From Acidimicrobiales bacterium (GTDB taxonomy: Bacteria; Actinomycetota; Acidimicrobiia; Acidimicrobiales; SZUA-35), in assembly GCA_028285495.1 (NCBI GenBank), contig JANQPB010000044.1:372001-436000 (forward strand): 64,000 bases of DNA, in the 5' to 3' direction. Positions 8,624 through 17,275 of this stretch are shown here, piece after piece. Position 1 is the stretch's first letter. Each line of letters starts with the position of its first letter. Under the pieces are notes generated by a model. That model was given only the letters and a program-made list of their open reading frames with translations. It was not told where the DNA came from and ran no database searches. Both the position numbers and the translations under genes were made by a program.

Positions 8624-9418
8624 CTAGCGGCGGCCGCCGTCGACCAGGAACTGCTGGGCGGTGCACGCGGCGCCGTCGTCGGCGGCCAGGAACAACACCA
8701 TCTGGGCGAACTCGCGGGGATAGATCCGGCGCTTGATCGCCTGGTCCCGCAGCGTCCCCTCCTCGCCCTCGGGGCTCCACCACTTCGTGAGCTGGCGCTC
8801 GGTCGCCACCCAGCCGGGCAGCACGGTGTTGACCCGCACCCCGCTCGGCCCGAACGTCCTGGCCAGCGTGCGGGTGATGCCCTCGACCCCGCTCTTGGCG
8901 ATGGCATACCCGGGGAAGAAGTCCTCCTGCATCATGTAGCTGCTCGACCCGATGTTGATGATCGAGCCGTGCTCGGCCGCCAGCATCCCCGGGGCCACGG
9001 CCTGGATGGCGAAGAAGTAGTGGCGGAGGTTGACGGCGATCCGGTCGTCCCAGTAGTCGGCCGTGACCTCCTGCCAGGTGTGGCGATCGTCGCTGGCGGC
9101 GTTGTTGACCAGCACGGCGATCGGGCCCAGCTCGTCGATCGATGCGGCGATGGTCGATTGGAGCGCATCGATGTCGGTCAGGTCGACCTCGTGGAAGCGG
9201 GGGATGTGGCGTGGGCCGTCGGCCTCGCACCGGGCGACGGTGTCGCCCCCCTTCTCGGCGTTGATGTCGAGGAAGGCGACACGGGCACCCTGCTTGACGA
9301 ACTCCTCCACCATGCCGGCCCCGATGCCGTCGGCACCGCCGGTGATCAGCACCGTTCGGTCGACGAGCGAGGGATACGTTGCGTAGTCGGCGTCTGGGGC
9401 TGCGGTCGGGTCGGTCAT
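8624..9418 (-). CDS. Short-chain dehydrogenase/reductase (SDR)
   Basis: 264 residues, ATG at 9418 after GAGAGGA. Classical SDR marks: T-G-G-A-D-G-I-G-A-G cofactor loop, N-N-A-A, catalytic S-S-S and Y-A-I-A-K, then the P-G-W-V-A-T loop. An acidic residue at the end of beta-2 (F-L-D-I-N) suggests NAD(H) preference. It is the last gene of a leftward run 12358-8624 and sits 20 bp behind the amidohydrolase. Substrate unknown; a sugar or sugar-acid alcohol group is plausible from the neighbours. Confidence 0.92.
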   Translation of the reverse strand: MTDPTAAPDADYATYPSLVDRTVLITGGADGIGAGMVEEFVKQGARVAFLDINAEKGGDTVARCEADGPRHIPRFHEVDLTDIDALQSTIAASIDELGPIAVLVNNAASDDRHTWQEVTADYWDDRIAVNLRHYFFAIQAVAPGMLAAEHGSIINIGSSSYMMQEDFFPGYAIAKSGVEGITRTLARTFGPSGVRVNTVLPGWVATERQLTKWWSPEGEEGTLRDQAIKRRIYPREFAQMVLFLAADDGAACTAQQFLVDGGRR

Positions 9419-9438
9419 CGGGTCCTCTCGGATCGGGG

Positions 9439-10263
9439 TCAGGAGAAGTACAGCTCGGTCGGGTTGTCGACCAGCACCTGCTGCCGGAACGCGTCGTCCG
9501 GTAACCAGCGCGCCAGGAGCCGCAGCAGCTGGCGGCCGTCCGGCGGGTCGGCCTGACCGGGGTGGGGCCAGTTCGACGCCCACAGGAGGCGCTCGGGGAA
9601 CCGGGCCCGGATGGCGTCGACGAGGGGCAGCTCGTCGTCGTACCCCGGCGGCCCGGTGGCCGACGACTCGTAGGGGGCCGAGAGCTTGACCCACGTGTGA
9701 CCCCCGTCCAGCAGCTCGAGCAGCAGCCGCACGCTCGGGTGGTCGAGCGGCGGTGGCGGGGTGAAGCGACCGATGTGGTCGACGACCAGCGGCGTCGGCA
9801 GTCGCCGCAGCTGGTCCCGGTGCTCGATCAGCTCGACGCCGTTGAGCTGCAGCTGGATGTGCCAGCCGAGCTCGGCGATCCGCTCGGCCACGACGTCGAG
9901 GTCCTTCCACGCGACGGCGCCGCCGGGCAGCATGTGGAATCGGGCGCCCCGGACCCCGAGGTCGTTCAGCCGCCTCAGCTCGTCGACCGGGGTGGCGGCG
10001 TCGACCACCATGACGCCTCTCGCGGCATCGCCGAAGGCGGCCATGGCCTCCAGGTGGAGTCGGTTGTCGAGCCCGTAGGTGGTCGGCTGGATCAGCACCA
10101 GGCGCTGGAGGCCGAGCGCGACCTGGAGCCGACGGTAGTCGTCGACCGAGGCGTCCGGCGGGTGCAGCAGGGCCCCCGGCGCCGGCGGGTAGCGCCGGTC
10201 GTAGACGTGGAGGTGGGTGTCACACGCACCGGGAGGCAGGGTCGGGAGCTCGGCGTCGCTCAT
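9439..10263 (-). CDS. Amidohydrolase, 2-pyrone-4,6-dicarboxylate lactonase-like
   Basis: 274 residues from ATG 10263 (GGAG upstream). A TIM-barrel metal hydrolase with D-T-H-L-H-V-Y at residues 15-21, R-G-A-R-F-H in the middle, V-V-D-H-I-G-R for a later metal or substrate His, and L-L-W-A-S-N-W-P-H-P near the C-terminus. This set of motifs is that of the LigI/COG3618 family, which opens lactones such as 2-pyrone-4,6-dicarboxylate or sugar lactones. It sits between an SDR and a 2-hydroxyacid dehydrogenase, which suits a lactone-to-hydroxyacid pathway. The exact substrate is not readable from sequence. Confidence 0.85.
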   Translation of the reverse strand: MSDAELPTLPPGACDTHLHVYDRRYPPAPGALLHPPDASVDDYRRLQVALGLQRLVLIQPTTYGLDNRLHLEAMAAFGDAARGVMVVDAATPVDELRRLNDLGVRGARFHMLPGGAVAWKDLDVVAERIAELGWHIQLQLNGVELIEHRDQLRRLPTPLVVDHIGRFTPPPPLDHPSVRLLLELLDGGHTWVKLSAPYESSATGPPGYDDELPLVDAIRARFPERLLWASNWPHPGQADPPDGRQLLRLLARWLPDDAFRQQVLVDNPTELYFS

Positions 10264-10288
10264 GGTTGCGCTCCGATCGCCGCCCGGG

Positions 10289-11293
10289 TCATCGACGCTC
10301 CCACCACCGCCGCAACCGATGGGCGTCATCGGCGTTGACCGAGCGGGGCGGCACGTCGCCGGTCAGCAGCGCCTCGACCTGCTCGACGCTGCTCAGGGCC
10401 TGGGCGTCGGCATTCTCCGGGGTCAGGCCGCCGAGGTGGGGCGTGGCCACGACGCCGGGCCGGCCCGCCAGCTCCGGACTCGGTCGCTGATCGGGGGCCC
10501 GGCCGACGTCCATGGCCAGCCGTCCCAGGTGCCCGGAGTCGAGCGCGGCGGCCACCGCCGCCTCGTCGAGCAGCTCGCCCCGGGACACGTTGACCAGGGT
10601 GGCGCCCGGTCGCATCGCGGCCAGGGCATCGGCGTCGATCAGGTTCCTCGTCTCGGCGGTCGAGGCGGCGAGGGGGAACACGATGTCGCTGCCGGCGAGC
10701 AGGCTCGGGAGGTCGACGGCCAGGAGCGGTTCGGGAACGTCGTCGACGTAGGGGTCGGTCACGAGCACGTCGAGCCCGACGGCCACCAGCAGCTCGGCGA
10801 GGTGGGCGCCGATCAGGCCGTAGCCGATGATGCCCGCCGTCTTGCCCCGCAGCTGGAACCCCGGCCGCTGGGGCGGATCGGCGCCTCGCTGGTAGTCGCT
10901 GGTGGAGGCGCCGATGCCCCGGGCCACGTCGAGCAGCAACCCGAGGGCGATCTCGGCGGTCGAGGCCACGTAGGCCGGTCCGGCCCTGGCGACGAGCACG
11001 CCGTTGGTCGACGCCGCGGTGACGTCGATCGTGGAGATGTCGACGGCCGTCCGCAGGAAGGCAAGCAGATCGGGCCTGGCGGCGAAGAGGGCGCCCTCGC
11101 CCGGCGTCGCCCGGTGGGCCACGATCACCTGGCAGCCGACGGCGGCCTCGATCAGCTCGGCCGTCGACAGGTCGTGGTCGGTCGGATTCGTCACCACCTC
11201 GGCCACGTCTCGCAGCGCCGGCATCGCCCGGCCGTAGTAGGCGTCGAGGTCCTCCGGGTTGTGGGTGAGGAAGACTCGCAGCGGACCGGTCAA
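10289..11293 (-). CDS. D-isomer-specific 2-hydroxyacid dehydrogenase
   Basis: 334 residues from a TTG at 11293; this start is not strongly supported by a ribosome site. The Rossmann loop is G-Y-G-L-I-G (157-162); the catalytic Arg is in N-V-S-R-G-E-L-L, and the catalytic His in T-P-H-L-G-G. It is related to phosphoglycerate dehydrogenase and glyoxylate/hydroxypyruvate reductase, lacks an ACT domain, and so is unlikely to be SerA. It would reduce or oxidise a 2-keto/2-hydroxy acid with NAD(P). It lies 25 bp upstream of the lactonase-like gene in the same run. Confidence 0.9.
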   Translation of the reverse strand: MTGPLRVFLTHNPEDLDAYYGRAMPALRDVAEVVTNPTDHDLSTAELIEAAVGCQVIVAHRATPGEGALFAARPDLLAFLRTAVDISTIDVTAASTNGVLVARAGPAYVASTAEIALGLLLDVARGIGASTSDYQRGADPPQRPGFQLRGKTAGIIGYGLIGAHLAELLVAVGLDVLVTDPYVDDVPEPLLAVDLPSLLAGSDIVFPLAASTAETRNLIDADALAAMRPGATLVNVSRGELLDEAAVAAALDSGHLGRLAMDVGRAPDQRPSPELAGRPGVVATPHLGGLTPENADAQALSSVEQVEALLTGDVPPRSVNADDAHRLRRWWERR

Positions 11294-11333
11294 CGGTGGC
11301 CGCCGCTCGGCGGGAGGGCGGTCGGGGCCCGGC

Positions 11334-12050
11334 TCACAGCGCGTCCTCGAGGCGGCAGTTGACGATCAGCTCGGCCACCGAGGCCGAGCCGGGCAGCGCC
11401 AGCCACGTCCTGATCAGCTCGGCGAGGTCGGCCGGCTCGATCACCGGCTCCTCGCCCGTGTCGACGTGGGCGATCATCTCGGTGGCGATGAAGCTCGGGC
11501 ACACGGCGACGGCCCTGATCCCGTCGGCCCAGCCGTGCTGGCGGGTGGCGTGGGTGAGGGCCATGACCGCGTGCTTGGTCATGGCGTAGCCGGGCGAGAA
11601 CCCGCCCTTCACCCGCTTGCCCGAGGCCGAGGCGATGTTGACCACCCGACCGTCGCCGGCGGCCCGCAGGTGGGGCAGTGCCAGGTGGGTCAGCAGTGTC
11701 GGGGCCTTGACATTGATCTGCCACATGGCGTCGAACGCGGCCTCGTCGTAGTCGTCGAGGCCGAAGCCCTCCAGCAGGCCGGCGTTGTTGATCAGCCCGT
11801 CGATCCGGCCGTGCTCACCCATCGTGTCGGCGACCCAGGTCCTGGCCGAGTCGCCGTCGGTCGCATCGAAGCGGTGGACCGAGACGTCCGGGCCGCTCCC
11901 CCACTGGCCGACCAGGTCGCCGATGGCGGCGGCGTCACGGCCCCCGAGGCTCAACCGGTAGCCCTCGCCCCGGAGCCGCTCGGCCAGCGCCCGCCCCAGT
12001 CCTCGGGCCGGGCCCGAGATCATCAGCACCCGACCGTCGGCTGCGATCAC
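11334..12050 (-). CDS. Short-chain dehydrogenase/reductase (SDR)
   Basis: 238 residues from GTG 12050. The frame continues open upstream, but the GTG overlaps the stop of the DUF2277 gene by four bases (GTGA), which points to translational coupling and fixes the start. Motifs: G-P-A-R-G-L-G cofactor loop, N-N-A-G, catalytic Ser in A-S-A-S-G, Y-A-M-T-K. An Arg after beta-2 (G-G-R-D) suggests NADP(H). It is the second gene of the leftward run; the oxidised substrate is unknown. Confidence 0.9.
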   Translation of the reverse strand: MIAADGRVLMISGPARGLGRALAERLRGEGYRLSLGGRDAAAIGDLVGQWGSGPDVSVHRFDATDGDSARTWVADTMGEHGRIDGLINNAGLLEGFGLDDYDEAAFDAMWQINVKAPTLLTHLALPHLRAAGDGRVVNIASASGKRVKGGFSPGYAMTKHAVMALTHATRQHGWADGIRAVAVCPSFIATEMIAHVDTGEEPVIEPADLAELIRTWLALPGSASVAELIVNCRLEDAL

Positions 12051-12358
12051 GGTCGGCTCCCGGAGCGGCCGCCGGGTCGGGACCGCTGACGGGACTTCTG
12101 GCGCTCGACCGCCTTGTCGCCGAGGCGGCGGAGGGGTGGCACGGTCGTCGGCGGCTGCTTGCGGGGCGGTAGCCGTTCCAGCAGCTCGGTCGTCGCCTCG
12201 GCCACCGCCAGGACGGCGGCCTCGAACACCTCCTCGGTGGCGGCCGACGGCTCCCGGATCCCGCTGATCTTGCGGACGTACTGGCGGGCCCCGGCCTCGA
12301 TCTCCTCGTCGGTGGCGGCCGGCTCCAGGCCCCGGAGGATCGTGATGTTGCGACACAT
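12047..12358 (-). CDS. DUF2277 family protein
   Basis: 103 residues from ATG 12358. The opening M-C-R-N-I, then E-P-A-A-T-D-E-E-I and Y-V-R-K-I-S-G, are the hallmark of DUF2277, a small actinobacterial/proteobacterial family of unknown function. After residue 80 it turns basic and low-complexity (R-P-G-G-R-S-G-S-R-P). An in-frame ATG 16 codons upstream is less likely because a TACAGT box lies between. Its stop overlaps the SDR start by four bases, so it heads the five-gene leftward run. Confidence 0.85.
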   Translation of the reverse strand: MCRNITILRGLEPAATDEEIEAGARQYVRKISGIREPSAATEEVFEAAVLAVAEATTELLERLPPRKQPPTTVPPLRRLGDKAVERQKSRQRSRPGGRSGSRP

Positions 12359-12365
12359 GGACCCG

Positions 12366-12371
12366 ACTGTA
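12366..12371 (-). promoter_or_regulatory. -10 box (TACAGT) of leaderless DUF2277 gene
   Basis: TACAGT on the minus strand ends seven bases before the ATG at 12358, with no Shine-Dalgarno between. It would drive the five-gene run to 8624. Confidence 0.5.
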
Positions 12372-12523
12372 GGTCTTGGCCCCGATCTCCACGTTTCGTT
12401 CTCCACATTCTCTCCCGACGGTCTCCAAGCTCGGCGGGCCGATCCGTTCGATGCTGAAACCAGCAGACACCAGCGACCGAACGACCGCCGGCCGAGGGCC
12501 GGTCACCGAGGAGACACCGACCA

Positions 12524-13798
12524 ATGGGACCCGACCAGTACCTGCCGAACCGGACCACCGTGGCCATCATCGGGGCCGGCCAGGCCGGCCTGGCCATGAG
12601 CCGCCATCTCTCGCAGCGATCGATCGACCATGTGTTGATCGAGCGGGGCGACGTCGCCAACTCCTGGCGGACCGAGCGCTGGGACTCGCTGCGGCTCCTG
12701 ACACCGAACTGGATGACCCGCCTGCCCGACCATCGCTACGAGGGCGACGACCCCGACGGCTACATGACCGCAGCCGAGGTCGTCGACTTCCTGTCCGACT
12801 ACCGGAGCCGGATCGAGGCACCCGTCGTCGATCGGACGGCGGTCATCGCCGTCGAGCCGGCGTCGGAGCGGGGCGGCTGGCACCACGTCGTCACCGACGC
12901 CGGGACGGTCGAGGCCAGGGCCGTGGTCGTCGCCACCGGCGCCTGCTCGACCCCGAAGGTCCCGGCCATCGCCGGCGAGCTGCCGAGCGGGATCCGTCAG
13001 CTGGCCCCGATCCACTACCGCAACCCCGACGCCCTCGGCGTCGACGGTCGCATCCTGGTGGTGGGGGCCTCCGCTTCCGGGGCCCAGCTGGCCGACGAGC
13101 TGGCCAGGGCCGGCCGGGACGTGACCCTGGCCACGGGCGACCACGTCCGCCTCCCCCGCGACTACCGGGGCATGGACATCCACTGGTGGATGACCACGAC
13201 CGGCCTGCTGGACGAGCGGTGGGACGAGGTCCCCGACATCGCGAAGGCCCGCCGGGCCCCGTCCCTGCAACTGGTCGGCTCGCCCGAGCGCCGCTCGGTC
13301 GACCTCGAGACGCTGCACGGCAACGGCGTCCAGGTGGTCGGGCGGCTGGCCGGGGTCAGCGGCTCGACCGGGTTGTTCTCCGGCTCGCTGGCCAACCAGG
13401 TGGCCACTGCGGATCTGAGGCTCGGCCGCCTGCTCGACAGCTTCGACGCCTACGCCACCCTGGCCGGGCTCGACGCCGAGCTGGCCGCACCGGACCGCCC
13501 GGCGCCGACCTCGATCCCGACCGACACCACGACGCTCGACCTGGGCTCGGTCGGTGCCGTCATCTGGGCCACGGGCTTCAGGCCGAACTACCCCTGGCTT
13601 CCCGACGGCCTGCTCGACCGCAAGGGGGCCATCCGCCACGACGGCGGGGTGATGACCGAGCCCGGGCTCTACGTGCTCGGCCTCCCCTTCACCCGTCGCC
13701 GGAAGTCGACCTTCCTCGACGGCGTCGCCGCCGACGCCGCCGATCTGTCGGCCCACCTGGCCGACCACCTCGACACGGTCGCCGCCATGGCCGCATGA
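12524..13798 (+). CDS. FAD/NAD(P)-dependent monooxygenase-type oxidoreductase
   Basis: 424 residues, ATG at 12524 with GAGGAG upstream. Two dinucleotide folds: G-A-G-Q-A-G (17-22) for FAD, and V-G-A-S-A-S-G in the middle for NAD(P)H. The A-T-G motif (V-V-V-A-T-G-A) and W-A-T-G-F-R-P near the C-terminus are typical of flavin-containing monooxygenases (FMO/CzcO-like). It would oxygenate N, S or C centres using NADPH and O2. It is transcribed away from the SDR/lactonase run. Confidence 0.88.
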   Translation: MGPDQYLPNRTTVAIIGAGQAGLAMSRHLSQRSIDHVLIERGDVANSWRTERWDSLRLLTPNWMTRLPDHRYEGDDPDGYMTAAEVVDFLSDYRSRIEAPVVDRTAVIAVEPASERGGWHHVVTDAGTVEARAVVVATGACSTPKVPAIAGELPSGIRQLAPIHYRNPDALGVDGRILVVGASASGAQLADELARAGRDVTLATGDHVRLPRDYRGMDIHWWMTTTGLLDERWDEVPDIAKARRAPSLQLVGSPERRSVDLETLHGNGVQVVGRLAGVSGSTGLFSGSLANQVATADLRLGRLLDSFDAYATLAGLDAELAAPDRPAPTSIPTDTTTLDLGSVGAVIWATGFRPNYPWLPDGLLDRKGAIRHDGGVMTEPGLYVLGLPFTRRRKSTFLDGVAADAADLSAHLADHLDTVAAMAA

Positions 13799-13889
13799 GC
13801 GTCGTCGCCCGGCCCCGGTCCTGCCGGCGAGCGGGCCGAGGAGTCGGCATCGTTGCCGGCGGAACGTCGGGCCGATCGGTCGAGGCCGG

Positions 13890-14720
13890 CTAGAGGATCT
13901 GCGACAGGAAGGCCTGGGTCCGCTCCTCGCGGGGGCTGGTGAAGAAGTGCTCGGGGGTGCCGACCTCGACGATCTCGCCGGAGTCCATGAACACCACCCG
14001 GTCGGCCACCTGGCGGGCGAAGCCCATCTCGTGGGTGACCACGATCATCGTCATGCCCTCCCTGGCCAGGTCGATCATGACCTCGAGCACCTCGTTGATC
14101 ATCTCGGGGTCGAGGGCCGAGGTCGGCTCGTCGAACAGGATGACCTTCGGCTCCATGGCCAGCGACCGGGCGATCGCCACCCGCTGCTGCTGACCGCCGG
14201 AGAGCTGGGCCGGGTACTTGTGGGCCTGCTCGGGGATCCGGACCCGCTCGAGCAGGGCCATGGCCTTGGCCTCGGCGTCGGCCCGGGACTGCCGCCGGAC
14301 CAGCCGGGGGCTGAGCGTGATGTTGTCGAGCACCGACAGGTGGGGGTAGAGGTTGAACTGCTGGAAGACCATGTTGGTCTCCCGACGGACGGCCAGGATC
14401 TGGCGGACGTCGTCGGACAGCTCGATCCCGTCGACCACGATCCGGCCCTCGTCGTGGACCTCGAGCCGATTGATGCAGCGGATCAGCGTGGACTTGCCCG
14501 AGCCGGACGGGCCGATGACGACCACCACCTCCTGGCGGCCGACCCGCAGGTCGATGTCCTTCAGGGCCTCGAAGTCGCCGAAGCGCTTCGTGACCCGGTC
14601 GAGCTCGATCATCGCCTCGACGCCGTCGGCCAGCTGGGTGGCGTCGGCGAAGACGGTGGCCGGTGCCCCGCCGTCGGCCGCCGGAACGGCGTCGCTCGGC
14701 ACCGTGTCGTGTTCCGTCAC
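13890..14720 (-). CDS. aapP: Amino-acid ABC transporter ATP-binding protein
   Basis: 276 residues if translation starts at the GTG at 14720, which overlaps the permease stop (TAGTG); an internal ATG at M-I-E-L-D-R would give the usual ~240. Walker A G-P-S-G-S-G-K-S, signature L-S-G-G-Q-Q-Q-R, Walker B V-I-L-F-D-E-P-T-S-A-L-D-P and H-loop V-V-T-H-E are intact. The F-N-L-Y-P-H-L-S-V-L-D-N Q-loop region is that of polar amino-acid importers (GlnQ/AapP). Last gene of the aapJQMP operon; energises uptake at the inner face of the membrane. Confidence 0.95.
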   Translation of the reverse strand: MTEHDTVPSDAVPAADGGAPATVFADATQLADGVEAMIELDRVTKRFGDFEALKDIDLRVGRQEVVVVIGPSGSGKSTLIRCINRLEVHDEGRIVVDGIELSDDVRQILAVRRETNMVFQQFNLYPHLSVLDNITLSPRLVRRQSRADAEAKAMALLERVRIPEQAHKYPAQLSGGQQQRVAIARSLAMEPKVILFDEPTSALDPEMINEVLEVMIDLAREGMTMIVVTHEMGFARQVADRVVFMDSGEIVEVGTPEHFFTSPREERTQAFLSQIL

Positions 14721-15991
14721 TATCGGACCCCCACTCCCAGTCGTTTCTCCAGTCGCTGGCTCTCGCGCGACATCGTGTACGAGCCGGCCCAGAACACCAG
14801 CAGGACGAACACCAGCGCCTCGGCGATCAGGCCATCGCCCCGGAAGGCGTCCTGCTGGGTCGACGCCTCGGCCGCCCGCAGGAGGTCGAGGAAGCCCATC
14901 GCCGCCCCGGCCAGCGTGGTGTCCTTGAACAGCGAGATGAACTGCCCGACCAGTGCCGGGATCACGTTGCGGATCGCCTGGGGCAACACGATGCGGCGGG
15001 TGATGGCCAACGCGGTCAGGCCGTTGGCCTTGCCGGCCTCGATCTGGCCCGGCGGGACCGACTGCAACCCGCCCCGCACGATCTCGGCAACGTAGGCCGC
15101 GGTGAACAGCGTGAGGACCACGATGGCCCGCACCGTGCGACCGGGAGCGATGCTCTGGGGGATGAAGAAGCCGAGGGCCTGGTTGGCCAGCAGCAGCAGG
15201 GCGATCAGGGGGACGCCCCGGAACAGCTCGATGTAGACCGTCGACAGGAGCCGCAGGATCGGGAACGTCGACCGTCTCCCCAGGGCGAGCAGGACCCCGA
15301 ACGGGAAGCACAGCGTGATGGCGATGGCGGCCAGGGCCAGGTTGAGCAACAGACCGCCCCACTCGTTCCAGCCGACCCCGCCGTTGAGCAGCCACAGTGC
15401 GGCCACCACGCCGACCGGGATGGCGAGGTTGACGAGCCAGCCGACCCGGAGCGGGAGGCGCCGCCCGACCTGGTTGGCGGCGATGGCGACCACGACGGCG
15501 GCCACCACCAGCAGCCACGGCGCCGCGGTGCGGGCCAGGATCAGCAGCAGCAGGACCGTGGCGACCGCCGGCCACAGCCGATCGAGCAGGTCGAGCGCCA
15601 CCCGACCGGGCGAGCGTGGACCGGTGTCGACCCGATCGGGTGCCTCGGCCGCCCGGCGGGCGGCCACGCCCGCGGCCAGACCGCCGACCAGTGCGGCGGC
15701 GACGATGACGGTCGTGATCCGCCACAGCTCGTCGGATGGCCAGGCCCCGGTCAGGTACAGGGGCAGGTTGACCCGGACGATCTCCCACCGGCCGGTGACG
15801 AAGAGGAACCGAAGGAAGCGGTACAGGGCGTAGAGCAGGATCGAGCCGACGACGACGGTGACGACGGCGTCGGTGCGGTTGCGGAACAGATTGGCCCGCA
15901 GCCAGGCTCCGATCGAGCCGAGCATCGACGGCCTGGCCGGGGGTGGCGATGGTGGGGCGGCGGGGGCGGGAGCGGTCGATGCGGTGGTCAT
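14720..15991 (-). CDS. aapM: Amino-acid ABC transporter permease (second)
   Basis: 423 residues; ATG at 15991 overlaps the stop of the preceding permease by four bases (ATGA). A Pro/Ala-rich cytoplasmic N-terminus is followed by several membrane segments and the inner-membrane-component loop E-A-G-K-A-N-G-L-T (EAA motif) near the C-terminus. The length, with extra N-terminal helices and a long insert, matches AapM/BztC rather than the ~220-residue GlnP type. Pairs with the upstream permease to form the heterodimeric channel. Confidence 0.9.
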   Translation of the reverse strand: MTTASTAPAPAAPPSPPPARPSMLGSIGAWLRANLFRNRTDAVVTVVVGSILLYALYRFLRFLFVTGRWEIVRVNLPLYLTGAWPSDELWRITTVIVAAALVGGLAAGVAARRAAEAPDRVDTGPRSPGRVALDLLDRLWPAVATVLLLLILARTAAPWLLVVAAVVVAIAANQVGRRLPLRVGWLVNLAIPVGVVAALWLLNGGVGWNEWGGLLLNLALAAIAITLCFPFGVLLALGRRSTFPILRLLSTVYIELFRGVPLIALLLLANQALGFFIPQSIAPGRTVRAIVVLTLFTAAYVAEIVRGGLQSVPPGQIEAGKANGLTALAITRRIVLPQAIRNVIPALVGQFISLFKDTTLAGAAMGFLDLLRAAEASTQQDAFRGDGLIAEALVFVLLVFWAGSYTMSRESQRLEKRLGVGVR

Positions 15992-17187
15992 CGCGACGGC
16001 AGCTCCAGTCGACGGTTGGCGGTGTTCATGATCAGCGAGATGATCAGCGACAGCACCAGGTAGATGAGGATGAGGACCAGGTAGGCCGGGATGGCGGGCG
16101 AGCGGTTGCCGATCGTGGTCGACACGACCTTGGTCAGCTCGAAGTAGCTGATGACGAAGCCGAGCGATGAGTTCTTCATCAGGTTCAGGTACTGGTTGGC
16201 GATCGGCGGGATGGCGATGCGGAACGCCTGCGGCAGCACGACGTGGCGCATCTGCTGGACCCCGGTGAGGGCCATGGCCTTGGCCGCCTCGCCCTGGCCG
16301 CGGGGCACGGCCTGGATCGAGCCACGAACGATCTCGGCGATGTGGCTTGCGGTGTAGGTGACGAGCGCCATCAGCAGGGCGAAGTACTCGGGCTGGAGGG
16401 TCATGCCGCCCGTCACCCGGGGACCGTCGATCATCGGCGACGTGATGCCGACGCCGGCCAGCACGGCCCCCCAGAAGAGGACGAGGAGCACGACGGGCGT
16501 CACCCAGGCCACGACCCGGGACGGCTCGCCGGTCCGCTCCGACACCCCGAGCCGCCAGCGGCGGACCGACCAGCCGGCGATGGCGGCCAGGGCCAGCAGA
16601 CCGACGAGCAACAGGTTGGTCCCGTCTGGCCACGGGATCGAGGCGCCTCGGGTGTTGATGATCAGCAGGTTGCCGGCCTGGATCGAGTCGTCGACCCGGG
16701 GCAGCGTCAGCACGATGGCCAGGTAGGCGAAGACCACCAGGCCGAGCAGCGGGATGTTGCGGAGGGCCTCGACGTAGACCCGGGCCAGGTTGCGGACCAG
16801 CCAGTTGCCCGACAGCCGCCCGATGCCGATCAGCACGCCGACCACGGTGGCGAGGATGATGCCGACCACGCTGACCCGCAGCGTGTTGAGCGTGCCCTCG
16901 ACGATGGCGTCGCGGACCGGCTGGGTGTCTCGCAGGTCGTTGGCCGGGATCGTGAACGACGTCGGCTGGTCGAGGAAGTCGAAACCGGTCGGGATGCCCT
17001 GGTTCTGGCTGTTGATGCGGACGTTGTTGAACAGGATCGCCAGCACGACGATCACCAGCCCGAGCACGACGAGCTGGAACGTCCAGGCCAGCACCCGGAC
17101 GTTGCGCCAGAACGGCACGGCGGCCGGTGCCGTCGAGCGCTCGCTGCCGGAGGTGGGTTGCTCGGGGGTTGGTGTGGTCGTGGTCAT
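15988..17187 (-). CDS. aapQ: Amino-acid ABC transporter permease (first)
   Basis: 399 residues from ATG 17187. First membrane segment at about residues 33-52, then a periplasmic stretch, and multiple helices. The EAA loop reads E-A-A-K-A-M-A-L-T. L-R-N-I-P-L-L and L-N-L-M-K-N-S-S-L are typical of polar amino-acid permeases. The length fits AapQ/BztB. It is 88 bp downstream of the binding-protein gene and overlaps aapM by four bases. Confidence 0.9.
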   Translation of the reverse strand: MTTTTPTPEQPTSGSERSTAPAAVPFWRNVRVLAWTFQLVVLGLVIVVLAILFNNVRINSQNQGIPTGFDFLDQPTSFTIPANDLRDTQPVRDAIVEGTLNTLRVSVVGIILATVVGVLIGIGRLSGNWLVRNLARVYVEALRNIPLLGLVVFAYLAIVLTLPRVDDSIQAGNLLIINTRGASIPWPDGTNLLLVGLLALAAIAGWSVRRWRLGVSERTGEPSRVVAWVTPVVLLVLFWGAVLAGVGITSPMIDGPRVTGGMTLQPEYFALLMALVTYTASHIAEIVRGSIQAVPRGQGEAAKAMALTGVQQMRHVVLPQAFRIAIPPIANQYLNLMKNSSLGFVISYFELTKVVSTTIGNRSPAIPAYLVLILIYLVLSLIISLIMNTANRRLELPSR

Positions 17188-17275
17188 CGGGAGGTCACCC
17201 GGTCGATCCGGGGCCGGCCCTGCGCGCCCCTTGGCAGGAGCGGAGCGGGCCGGCCCGGATCAGCCGGTCAGCGGA

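Noticed and set aside
10217..11362. Long plus-strand frames opposite the dehydrogenase and amidohydrolase genes
   Set aside because: Typical mirror frames of GC-rich coding DNA (Gly/Val/Asp-rich, no motifs).
14721..16633. Long frame read as one permease-plus-upstream protein
   Set aside because: The real permease begins at ATG 15991, which overlaps the stop of the preceding permease; upstream residues are Arg/Gly/Pro-rich shadow sequence.
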